Shown: piece after piece, positions 24,375-35,394 of the stretch
Layout of the letters: every line of letters begins with the position of its first letter
Numbering within the stretch: position 1 is the stretch's first letter
From: Paramecium sonneborni
Taxonomy: Eukaryota; Ciliophora; Oligohymenophorea; Peniculida; Parameciidae
Length of the DNA stretch: 64,000 bases
Assembly: GCA_905182985.1 (NCBI GenBank)
Contig: CAJJDN010000044.1
Coordinates: 388,919-452,918, forward strand
Reading direction: 5' to 3'
Notes under the pieces: generated by a model
Told to the model about the DNA's origin: nothing
Seen by the model: only the letters and a program-made list of their open reading frames with translations
Database searches by the model: none
Program-made: the position numbers and the translations under genes

Positions 24375-25100
24375 GAATTAATAATAATAAACTAAAGAAA
24401 ACTCTCATTAAAAATAAATACAAATAAGAAGTTATCAATAAAAAAAAATGAAAAAGAAACTAAAGTTAAACTTACCAATAAAGAAATATAAGTTAAACAA
24501 GAATTTTTAGAAATATAATTCCGAAAAATGGGGTAAAGTTGTATCCATTCCTCTGTATGTTACTAGAAGCTGATTTAAGAATTTAAGCAATAAATAATTA
24601 AGAAGAATGCAATTTCATTATACTTCTCCATAAATAATTGTTTATTATCAGTTTTTATAAAGATTAATAAAAAAATATAACAAAATTATTATATTGGTAT
24701 TTATATTAATTTATGAAAGGAACTCATTAAATTAATTAAGCTATTTTATTTGAATATCCATCTTCATGGTTGGTCGTTGTATCAAACCTTTTAGAATTTA
24801 AATATGTTGAAACATTATAAGTAATAAAATAATTCAGAATCATTAGGAAACAAAGATGATTTTAGAGAATTGTTGATAAAAAAAAATTAGATTTAGTTAT
24901 TATATAAATTTTTTATAAAATACAAGTAAATTAAAAGTATATTCTTAAGATGAAATAAATTCTCCTCAACCTTTTATATAAAAAGTTCTGTTGAAATTTT
25001 TAGATAAAATACGAGCAGAAATTGCACTTGAAAAACTTAATGGCAAAGGTTGTTATGGTTGTATTTTAAAATTTGATTTGTAAGTATAAAGATCTCGTTC
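24375..25100 (+). pseudogene. Decayed or unresolved RRM-like gene
   Basis: Pieces of coding-like sequence appear in different frames: an N-terminal part (TNKEIQVKQEFLEIQFRK), a middle part (SLGNKDDFRELLIKKNQIQ), and a C-terminal part (FLDKIRAEIALEKLNGKG, CYGCILKFDL) that looks like the last helix and strand of an RRM. No set of plausible short introns joins them, and TGA codons interrupt. It could be a pseudogene copy of an RRM gene or a gene whose introns I failed to place. Confidence 0.35.
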
Positions 25101-25149
25101 AGAAATGTATTTAATATCAATTTGTATGTTAAAAAACTATATAAAATTA

Positions 25150-25790
25150 TCATTTCTTCATACGTCCTTTTCCTTCTTTCCGACATTCTGTAGAACAAAA
25201 CCAAGGTTCATTCTCAGGAGGGAAATCTTTTAATTTAACACATTCTAGATGAAACCATTCTTTTGAACATAATTGATTATCACACATAACCATTTATCCA
25301 AAAGATGGCTTTTAACATATACAATATAATGGTTCACTTTAACTTGCATTCTAAAATATTTCTTTGCTTTATTCAATTTCTTGATTAATTTTCTTTCTTT
25401 TCTCTTTTTAATATTTACTCAAGATTAAAAACCTTCTTTTATGATCAGGTGCCATACTTGATTTTAGATTCTCTTCAAACTTCTTTAAATCATTATCTAA
25501 TTACTATTATTATTTGTATTAATTACTTAAACAGCATTATCAACTACTTCATAGACTTTATCACTTATGTTTATTTTTTCTTAAGATAAATTTACACTTT
25601 CTTCGTATAACTAATCTATTTCCTATTTTGTTTTCTCAGATTACTGTTATTTGTATTGTTTTTTTAATAAGGTTAATTTTAGTTGAATTTTCGTAACTTT
25701 CTCATCCAATTCTTTAATTAATCTTAAAGATCTAGTAACTTCTTATGGTACATGACTTTATCTATCAAAATAATCTTCCAATTATGCCAT
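25150..25790 (-). CDS. ING-like PHD-finger protein
   Basis: 205 residues. The C-terminal PHD finger is of the ING type: YCICQKPSFGQMVMCDN, CSKEWFHLECVKL, PWFCSTEC, with the Cys4-His-Cys3 order and the residues that usually cage trimethylated H3K4. The N-terminus is a helical ING-like segment (MAQLEDYFDRQSHVPQEV, LRLIKELDEKVTKIQ). ING proteins are subunits of histone acetyltransferase and deacetylase complexes. One intron, 25504-25526; 206 codons exactly. The finger sits at the extreme C-terminus as in metazoan and yeast ING proteins. Confidence 0.9.
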
Positions 25791-25831
25791 CAAATAAGTA
25801 TATATATATATAAAATTAATTAATTGCATAA

Positions 25832-27358
25832 TCAAAATAGCTTTTCAATAGCTATTTTAGGTTCATTGTATTTTTAAAATTCTCTTAATCTAAATGTGGA
25901 TTATAAAACCAATCTACAATCAGGTGCTGGTAAGACCTATTCAGTTAAAAAGTCAAATAAAGTCTTTAATTCTTTATCATCTTTATTATCATAGAATGGA
26001 ATAATTGGAATTCCATTTTCAAGATGAACACCAAATGAATATGCAGCATTATCTACTAATACAATATCTTTAAGATCTCTATTAAATATTTTCAAATCTT
26101 TTATATGTACCCCATCTGGTGATAAAATACATTTATCTCTAAATAATTAGGCTGAAAGAAATTAATTTTTAGGATCTAAATATTAAATCACCTAACTAGC
26201 ATAACATTGATGAGAAGCAGTGAATACAACAACTTCACAAATTTAACTTAATTCTTATAGAATCCATTTAGCATATGGTCTAATATTTATACCTGCTTAG
26301 ACAGTATCACCTGAAGGAAATGTTATAGGTAAATAAACATCAGCCTTTAATGATTAATTTTCATTACAATGAATCAAAGTTTCATCAAGATCAAAAACTA
26401 CTGTTTTTTAATCTAATATTATCTGTGTAGTATATTACATTTGCAATTCTATTTTGGTGGTAAATTTAATAATTTAGATTGTATAATTTATTGATCTGAT
26501 TCTTATAGATTTATACAAAAGCTAACACAGTTGAATGTCTAAACTGCATGATCTTTAAATAATTATTACTCAGATGTTTAAGTATAAGAATGCTTAAAAG
26601 CTTCAATCAACGAAGTAATATAATATATTTATTCTAAATTAGTTTAGTATCAATACTTTTTGGTTTTGCTGATCCCACTCTTGTTGAAGGAGACAAAGAT
26701 TTTGTCTATTTGAAAGGAGAAATCAATGTTTTGTTAGGTCTACTTACTTGAGTTATGAAATCATCTAAACAAACTTTTATATTCTCTTTCTTATTAGAAT
26801 CATTATTCTTTTTTAATTATTATGCAATCTATTATGCAAATTGATTTGAAGGAAATCTTTAATCTATTGACATCAGATTATATTTCTTTTATTTTTATTT
26901 CAGAGTTGTGGTTGTTTGAATTAATGGTGTAAGTAAAGCACTTGCTGACTTTTCCAATTAAGAAAAATTACGATGTAAACTAGTTTTCGTTTTAGGCAAT
27001 ACCTATGAATTATTTTAAAACTTTCCTTGCTCTTTAAGATTGCTTTTCTGGTACAAAAAATATTTCATCTTTTTTAGTTTACTATAATATAATACTTCTG
27101 ATGCAATTCTACATGATTATGGTGTATTATTTCTAGGAGTAATTGTTTATTGTTATGTTTAAGTAGATAAGTGCTGTTATTATTAATTTTGATCAAGTTC
27201 AACATTCTTATTTTATTGTCTCCCTAAGTTATAAAGTTTCGTTAATGCTTGATATTGTTCTCTAAATTATTTTATAGTTTAAAATACTTCGTTATATTAG
27301 CTTTAATTGGTTTTACTTCTTATCTTGATGTAACAGATTTAATATTTTAGTTTTACAT
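25832..27358 (-). CDS. SCP/FCP1-family (HAD) phosphatase
   Basis: 483 residues. The N-terminal 280 residues are Gln/Asn/Ser-rich and probably disordered. The catalytic domain begins TVVFDLDETLIHC (DxDxT nucleophile motif, near residue 298). It continues through IRPYAKWILQELSQICEVVV, FTASHQCYA, DKCILSPDGV and DIVLVDNAAYSFG, the usual order of an NLI-interacting-factor or CTD small phosphatase. Such enzymes remove phosphate from Ser residues of the RNA polymerase II tail and other proteins. Introns 27262-27287, 26634-26656 and 26413-26438; exactly 484 codons. The start at 27358 was chosen because it connects by the first intron to a coherent frame. Confidence 0.9.
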
Positions 27359-27750
27359 TTAATTTATGACTAATCAGCAAAAACATTTTACAATCAAATC
27401 AATTAAAGTACTTAAATCATTTATATACATTTACATAATACTTAAATAAATGATTTAATTAAGTAAATAAGACAAATTAATTACTTGAGTTATTCAAAAA
27501 TAATATAAATTTTTGATATTAAATAGAAATAGGAAATAAAAAATGAAAATGTATTTAATAGAATTACTCTACTTAAATTAACAATATTAAAGAAAATTGA
27601 TTACTTCGATATATTTATAAGTTTTATTATTAATAAGACTCTTATCTAAAAAAATTGATTGTTAATTTTACCCTATAAAAATATAACATAATTTTTAATT
27701 AGAAAACTTAAAAAAATCTGAATAAAAGAATTTGCAATAATTACAAGAAA
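27359..27750. other. Intergenic spacer
   Basis: AT-rich, lying upstream of the phosphatase gene and downstream of the broken gene at 27751. No gene or motif seen. Confidence 0.45.
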
Positions 27751-28357
27751 TCAAATAAAATCATTAATGTTATCATCATCTATAATTTACTTTTTTTGAA
27801 GGAATGCTTTAGTATTAATTCTATTAAACTCTTGTTTTATTAGATCATCCAAAATCCATTTTAATGCTTCTTCAAATGATTTTGCTACTCCATTTTTAAT
27901 TTATTTATGTTCTGCTTTTTTACAAGCATTTCCAAGAATTAAAATCAGGTTTTCTATAATCTCCTTTTTCTGTTCCAGATATTGTAATTAAATATTTAAG
28001 TTCCATATCTTATTATTTAATAATACCTTTATCACTTAAATCTGTCTTTCTTACTTTGCTTAATAATTATAAATTTATTAATGATGAGATAGTCAAAATA
28101 TCTCCTTTAGGTGACATATCTTAATTTTATTTATGAATTACCCATAAGTATCTTTTATTTATTAATAATTTCTTAATTAATTTTGTTATTCTTCTCTAGT
28201 TCTCATCACTAATAAAACATTTCTCTATTAATTCTTCATTGTCTTATTATCAATCTCTAAATAGTGATATCGGAAATAAACTTAAAATATGAATATCAAC
28301 TCTTTCAGGTACATAGAATAAATCTTCCTATCTTGGTTATATATTTTATATTGACAT
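27751..28357 (-). pseudogene. Disrupted hypothetical gene (one TGA, one frameshift)
   Basis: From an ATG at 28357 a coherent protein-like frame runs for about 200 codons (EDLFYVPERVDIHILSLF, EELIEKCFISDENQRRI, DMSPKGDILTISSL, SFEEALKWILDDLIKQEF). It is broken by an in-frame TGA at 28250-28252, where a Trp codon would fit, and by a one-base excess near 27941. Removing one base makes the total exactly 202 codons. No short intron covers either lesion. The family is unknown. Interpretation: a young pseudogene, or sequencing errors. Confidence 0.55.
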
Positions 28358-29130
28358 ATAATATTTATATTTATAATTTTTTATCCTTCAACATTAAAAT
28401 AATTTAATTGCTTTAGCTTTACATCAATTTATTTATCTTATACTTTAATTTTATTTAATGTTTAAGACCATCTCTTATGTTATTAATCCTTTACCACACA
28501 TTGAATATATACTTCAAACTTCTCTATTTTAAAAAAAAGAAAACCGAGGTACCATTTTTTGAACTTTTAATCCACATTCAACCTTACCTAAATATAAATC
28601 ATCATGATTGAAATATGATAAATGTATGAACATTGGATCATTTGCAGGTCCAGATGAATTCGGGTCCCATTTATTTTGTACTCTTAATCACTTCTGATGA
28701 ACTCAATTAAGTCATCCTATTATCATTTAAATTATATTCTTTTATATCATTTTATTACTATAACCCCTTTATTAACAAAATCATATACTTATCACCATAC
28801 TTCATATGATTATTATTTATATTATTATTAAAGAATCGAAATTTTCCAAGAGGTAATAAAGAAGATGGCAAAGTAGTCATAAAATTATCATTTCGATTAT
28901 AGATTTTGTTTTATTCATACCTTCTCTGTTCTTTTATGAAATTTATATAAATCCTATCTGATACTTATCAAATTTATAGGACTTATTTCAAAATTAAAAT
29001 TTAAATCTTCTTCATCCTCTTTTTCCTTTAAGTAACGATGCTATTTTTATCCTGGATTTTAGGCAGAGAGATTAAGTGAATTAACCCTTTTATCTAAATT
29101 TCATAGTTTAAGTTATAAATCGATAAAATC
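28358..29130 (-). pseudogene. Fragmented coding-like sequence
   Basis: Several protein-like pieces in shifting frames lie on the minus strand: LKEKEDEEDLNFNFEISP, DNFMTTLPSSLLPLGKF, DPMFIHLSYFNHDDLYLG, and EVYIQCVVKDQQHKRWSQ. TGA codons separate them and I could not join them with credible introns. One break sits in a run of eight T residues. It may be a decayed gene or an intron-rich gene I could not resolve; no family recognised. Confidence 0.35.
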
Positions 29131-29934
29131 AATTTATGAAAAATAGATTTATCATTTTTATACTTTGTTCTTCGACTCTACTTCCAATACTTTATTAAAA
29201 TGATTAAAATAAAAACTTTATTTGTTTGAGTAGTATTTCTGTTCAAAATAAAAATAAAATATTCTTTGTATTTTAAATTAAATCTAAGAAAAATTAAATC
29301 CAATTTTTTTCAAAATTTTGTTCATTTAATATAAAATAAAGCCTATTTTTGAATTTCATTTCATTTAAATATTTTCAAAAAGTACATTTTTAGTTTTTTG
29401 CTTGCATTATTATATTTTTGAATTAAGTTTTTTGATATTTTCTATTTTAATTTTCTGGTATTCTTTTTTATTACTAATCGATACCACCCGTAGAGCTAAT
29501 TAATTTAATTAAATTCTGTCAATTTTTTTGATTTAATAAACATATTAATTTTAAGATCTACAATAACTAGCATAATTAAAATATATAAAGTAATTTTCAT
29601 ATGTAAAATCAACAATTAAGTATTTCTTCAATTTATCATTGGAGAGCAGAAATCCCCAAATATTCTTAAAATTTAAATTAATTAATTTTTAATAAATTCA
29701 AATTGATTATCAAGATAAATTTTAGTCTGAAGAAGAGAATTTTTTATTAATCTAGTGAGTTATCAAATGACTAAACTATAATATCACCTGCTTTGTAACA
29801 TAAATGAACTACATTACTTTAAATGAACTTATTCAAATGTAGAAAAATATTTTCAATACTGATTTTTTTATTAATATTGAATTTATCTTTATAGTAGTTA
29901 AGTTCCAAATATAATATGTTTTCATTAAGAATAC
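29131..29934. other. Intergenic stretch, nothing supported
   Basis: About 800 bp, AT-rich, with no frame that has codon-like composition on either strand. It follows the 3' end of the TPR gene. Confidence 0.45.
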
Positions 29935-31990
29935 TCAATTTCCAAAAATCCATGACAATCCTTTTTTAACTTTTATTTATCCAATCCATTTTTTTATTTC
30001 TTCAGATTAGGGATCACCATATTCGATTGCCATTTAGTAACATACGGCAGCTTCTTCTAGTTTCTTTGTTTCTTCTAAGACAACACCTAAATTAGTAATA
30101 AATTCATACCCTTATTTTTATAAATTTAAGGGCATTTTGGATTGATAAGAAGTGCCAAATCAAATTATTTCAAAGCTTCTTTACTTTGTTTTAGTTCTTT
30201 TAATAACAAGCCTTTATTTAAATAGGCTTATATGCATTTATTATCAATTTATATAGCTTAATCATAACATTAAAATGCTTCCTTATATTACTTCAATGAT
30301 AGTAAGCAATTTCCTCATAATAAAATAATGAAATACCTTTTAAATTATAAGCGAAAACAAATTTGCTATCAAAAAATAATGCTCTATCAAATTAGGTAAT
30401 TGCTTCTTTGTATTTTTTTTATAACTTTAGACAATTTCCTTTTAAATAAAATGCCTATTTATAATTAGGATCTTTTTTCAGTGCTTCTTCTATAAAATCT
30501 AATGCTTAATCATATTTTTTCATATCACATAAAACCAAACCTATAATATATAAATTATGAAAACATTTGCTATCATATGCTTTGAGAAGATTTGGATCTT
30601 AACTTATTGCTAAATCTAAATAAAAAAGAGCTTCATCTAATTTTTATTATGATCTTAATATGTTACCTAAATAATTAAAATAATGTATTTTTTGTACCAA
30701 TATTATAATTGTTTAAGCTAAAGTTGGGATCAAATTAAGCAGCTGCTTTAAATGAAATCAGAGCTTAATTTAAATCTTCATTTTCTAATAGAGTAATGCC
30801 TTTTATTGTTTAAAATGATACCTTAACAATAATGAAGATAGGCTTTATTATAAGCAATTTATAAGCCTTCTTAGAAGGATTAAAGAGCAGCATCTTGAAT
30901 TTTGAACTTTACTAAAAGAGATCCTAAAGATAATAAATAAATTTTAAACCCTTTCTCGCATATGCAAAAGTCTGCCTTTTATCATAACTAATTGCTTAAT
31001 CATATAGCAATAAAGCCTTTTCTTAATTATCCATCATGTCTAAGGCATAGCCTTAAGCAATAGTGAGAACTGAATTCTAGGCTATATTTCTTTCTATATT
31101 GCACCATTTAATTAAATCAATTGATAAATTCTCATTTAAGGCTTAACATTCTTCTAATAATTTCAAACCTTCTTAGCATCTATTTTTTTCAATTAAGACC
31201 CAACCTAAATTAATTTTAAATATACTTTAGAAAAAAAGAGTTTTATAATCATTCTTATTTTTTTCAATGGATTTTGAAAACATTTAATCTGCCTTATCCC
31301 ACTCATGTTCTTACATATACTGTAATCCTATCAATAAAAATTGATTTACATACCAAATTCAAATAATTATTTAGCTTAATTAAGTTTAGTAACCTACAAA
31401 TCATTATTTTATGATTCTGAAATCATCTAAAATTTATTAAAATACTAAGTTGATTGATTTTTAATCTATTAGAATGAAGATTATAATAATTTAATAATAT
31501 TAAAACCTGAGTCTTAAATAATGATCTCATTTTCTATTTATTTATAAAATTAATAAATACTTGTAGAACTTCCTTTTCCACCCTAATTACTTAAACTCAT
31601 GGAATACCAAATTCTTAATAAAGATATATTAGATTGTTCTCTTAAATCTTCATAATTCTATTCTTCAAGCATTTATTTAAAATAAGCTAATTTATTTTTT
31701 GTACTATCTAATTCCTTTATTTATTATTCATATATTGCTCTGACTTCTTAAAACGATTTTTCTAATGATTTTTATTAGTTAGAAAATATAGTTATTGAAT
31801 TCTAAACCAAGTCTAGAATTTCTTAGAACCCTTTACAATCTTCTTTATGATTGCTATGTTTATTTTCTTCTTGAATGCACTTCAAACAGAATTATTTTTA
31901 AGGACAATTGCATTCAATATTTAAGCAATATCCTTAAATAGGCTCATTTAAATGGTCAAAATATGTACAAGAATAGACTCTGTTCATCAT
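29935..31990 (-). CDS. TPR protein with B-box-like N-terminal zinc site
   Basis: About 626 residues. The first 55 hold a Cys/His cluster (YSCTYFDHL, GYCLNIECNCPQKQFCL, CIQEENKHSNHKEDC) like a B-box. A coiled coil follows (QKSLEKSFQEVRAIYEQQ), then from about residue 220 at least nine TPR units with the usual W/L/G/Y/A/F/A/P spacing (NKGLLLKELKQSKEALKQF, LKGNCLSLKQ-type repeats). TPRs build a protein-binding superhelix. Introns 31328-31353, 30924-30949, 30800-30821, 30667-30697, 30541-30564, 30314-30336 (GAG end) and 30087-30109. Exon sum is exactly 627 codons. Proteins of this layout are abundant in Paramecium; the partner is unknown. Confidence 0.85.
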
Positions 31991-32239
31991 TTTTAAGAAT
32001 ATATATTAATTAAATCGTACTTTTTTTAATATTATCATCTTTAGAGTTTTTTTTATGAATATAAATAATTATATATATCTATACCATTACATTTCTATGC
32101 GATTATGATGATCATAAAAATATGATTCTTTATATATTTAGAAGAATTAAATTTTTAAAACTTTTAAACTTAATATATAAATATTGATGAAAAAAATTTT
32201 ATTTAAAGAAAAATAAAAAAATCATTAATATTGCTTTTG

Positions 32240-32720
32240 AGTCAAAATATGATTTAGAATAATTAATAACAATTTGCATCCATGTGAAGAGCTTGATTAT
32301 GATAAAAAGGACTTCTATAGAGGTATTGAATTTTTCTATGATTTTTCATTTTACAATTGAATTTACAATTTTTATATTATTATTTAGAATTATAATTATT
32401 AAAATCTATTCGTTTTTGTTAAATCATCAAAAAATAGCAGAAGCATAGTTTGAATAAAGAGATATTGGTTTATAGAGGTGTGAATATAAGTAAGGAATTT
32501 GGTTTGATGCCAAAATATGTGGATTAAGAAAAAATAGATAAATTCTGAGTATTGAGAAGAGATGAAGAATATGATGAAGTTTTATGTAAATAATGCTAAA
32601 AAATGATTAGAATGACGATTGATGATGCTTAATTGTAGAAATGACGCATTAATTGTGATTATTAGAAAATAATAAAGAATAAGATAAAGAATAATTGAGG
32701 TTGAATAAAGGATAGTGAAA
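32240..32720 (+). pseudogene. Gene debris with several in-frame TGA codons
   Basis: Short protein-like pieces (LHPCEELDYDKKDFYRG, NKEILVYRGVNISKEFG, LRRDEEYDEVLCKQCQKMI) are interrupted by at least three TGA codons and frame changes. No family can be named. It lies just upstream of the MFS transporter and is not connected to it. Confidence 0.35.
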
Positions 32721-32783
32721 GGAAATTAATGATTATATACATATGTATAGATTAGGCATTAAATAATAAATATATCTTTATTA

Positions 32784-34391
32784 ATGAAACCGCAATAATT
32801 ACCACAGTAAGCGGCTTAGAGTGATCATGAGTTTGATAAACATCATCATGAAAGTTAAGGAGATGAACATGGAGATGAACATCATTTAAAAGAATACACA
32901 ACAAAAGAATTGAGGAGTATTAAAATATAAGGTGTTATATGTTTAATTGGAGGAATAGCATTACACTTTGTACTTGGAACATTTTATCTTTGGGGTGGAA
33001 TAAGTATAAATTTTGTAATAAATATATAGGTCCATATGTAGGTGCTTATATGAAATATAGAGATCCAAATGTTACATAATCTACATTATAGATTATATTT
33101 CCTATCTTAGGATTAGGATTATTTTCTGTTCTATCGTTTGGAGTTAAATTAGCTCAACGAATTGGATTTAAAACAATGATAGGTTTAGCTGGAACTATCA
33201 TATCATTAGCATTTTTAATACTATCATTTATTAACAACATTTATGCATTCATTTTGATATATTGTTTTATGATTGGGATTCCATCAGGATTAGTGTATAT
33301 GTTACCTATAAGTAATATATTCTATAATTATAAGTTTGTGGATGGAAATTCTTTCCTTTCAATAGAGGAATGGTATCAGGTTTAATTATTGCTGGATATG
33401 GATTTGGAGCATTTATTTTTAATTTTGTGTGTAAGGCTATTTGTAATCCAAATAATGAGGAACCTAGTGTAACATATGAAGAAGATGGAAAGGTTAAAAA
33501 ATACTTTTCATAAAATGTACATAAAAATGTTCCATTAATGTTTTAAATGTTGGCATTGTAATTTAGTTTACATAAATTTGATTAGATCATATTTTTTATT
33601 AACGATAATAGCTACACTATTGATTAAATATCCAAGAGATCTTCATCTTGAATATCAATCAGTTTTAGGAGATGGAGTAAAGAAACCAAGTGGAATAAAT
33701 CATGAGAAATCAGTAGATTATCATCCAACTGTCCATCATGCAGAATGTGAAACAGTAGGTTAAGGGATGAAATCAAAACCTTTTTGGTTTTTAATTATAA
33801 TGGTATTGTGTTCAGTAATACTTGGATTATTGATGGCAAATTGTTACAAAGTGTTTGGTCAGACAGTAATAAAACTGATATAAATATATAGCTTGGAATA
33901 AATGATTCTAATTTAACAGTTCTTGGATCAGTATAAGCAGTTTGTAATGGAGGATCAAGATTTATATGGGCAGTATTATTAGATAAATATGGGTTTAAAA
34001 AAATATATTTAATAATATCAGTGATAAATTTAATATGTAGCGCTACAATAGGTTATATTGATAATAGTTATGTTGGATATTTTATCTTATTATGTGTGAT
34101 AATGTTTTGTGAAGGTGGATTATTATCTTGTTTTCCAGCAGTAAGTGCAAAAGTGTTTGGACATAAAGTAAATAGTATAAATAAAAATAGGTTGGACCAG
34201 TAATATATGGAGGATTATTTTTTGTTATAGGATTATCAAATATGTTAGGATATTTATTGTACAAATTTGGTGAACCAAAAATTGGTTATAATGGTGTATT
34301 TTGGATAGTATTTGGATTTTGTAGTGTAGCATTCATTTTAGGTGTATTTTTTAAGGAAGAATATGAATGGAAGAAGAAAGATTAAAAATGA
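32784..34391 (+). CDS. Major facilitator superfamily transporter (OFA-like)
   Basis: 493 residues with about twelve hydrophobic segments in two halves separated by a hydrophilic loop. The His-rich cytoplasmic N-terminus (DHEFDKHHHESQGDEHG) precedes TM1 (GVICLIGGIALHFVLGTF, then YLWGGISPYVGAY). Typical MFS phrases include GFGAFIFNF, GLVYMLPI followed by GWKFFPFNRGMVSG, and GSRFIWAVLLDKYG. The last is the loop 8-9 counterpart of the GRxxD-type motif. The layout best matches the oxalate/formate-antiporter family of MFS proteins; the substrate is unknown. Introns 33004-33029, 33312-33334, 33558-33585, 33866-33891 and 34168-34190 give exactly 494 codons. Confidence 0.88.
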
Positions 34392-34457
34392 TAATATACA
34401 AATTTGTATATATATATATTTATTTGATAAATTAGAAATTTAAATAATATTAAAAAG

Positions 34458-35132
34458 ATGACTAATACAAAAGGATCAATGGTAGTAGTACCACTGTCTA
34501 AATATAAATTGGTGTTTTTAGGTGATTAATCAGTAGGAAAGACTTCCATAATAATTCGATTTATGTTTGACATTGTAAATTAAATCAAGCCAACAGTAGG
34601 AATAGATTTTATTTCAAAGACTCTCTATTATAAAGATAGAACAATACGTTTATAATTATGGGATACTGCAGGATAAGAGAGATTTAGATCATTAATTCCT
34701 AGTTACATAAAAGATAGTGCTGTTGCTGTTGTTTTTTATGATGTAGAAGGTGTGATCATATATTTACGCAGTAAAATAATCATTTTAAGTTTAAATAAAT
34801 TGATAGAAGATGTTCGTTTAGAAAGAGGAAATGATGTAATCATATTTATAGTGGCTAATAAAATTGATTTAGAAAATAGGTAATTCATATATCAATTTAT
34901 TTAATAGCTATAACTACTGAAGAAGGAGTTATTTGGCAAAAGAATTTGATGCTCATTTTATTGAAGTTAGTGCTAAAACAGGTAATAATGTTGAGTTGTT
35001 ATTCAAATAAATAGCAACAACATTACCTAATACTAGTAAACTGTATTAAAAATATATTTAGCTAATCCAGTTAAATTAGATATTCAAAAAATATAAGATT
35101 AAGATAAAACAGATACCAAGGCTTGTTGTTAA
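34458..35132 (+). pseudogene. Broken Rab6-like small GTPase
   Basis: The GTPase motifs are all recognisable: GDQSVGKTS (P-loop), PTVGIDF (switch I), LWDTAGQERFRS (switch II), ANKIDL (NKxD), and [19 protein letters not shown] and the closing KACC are Rab6-like. The frame is broken at least three times: near 34775-34785 (a base is missing in a T run after KQSF), near 34885-34925 around the intron, and before NPVKL near 35050. The codon after KACC is TAA (Gln) instead of TGA, so the prenylatable cysteines are not terminal. Together these make an active gene unlikely. Sequencing error is an alternative, but neighbouring genes show no such clustering. Confidence 0.7.
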
Positions 35133-35394
35133 ATCCTATATTATTTATGCTCATTTATTATTTTTATTATTTCTCAATATAATATTTTATCTCTTTTTTA
35201 AATTCTAATTATTTATTTTATATTTCTTATAAAATTAATATATTTATGATCTTCCTAATCATTATGACTGATAATTCAATATCTAATTACTTTTAAAAAT
35301 TTATACAAAAAAATTATTAGAATTTAATATTTATTCTAAACAAGAAATAAATTAAATATTGAATTATCATATTTTATTAAATTAATTTAAAATA

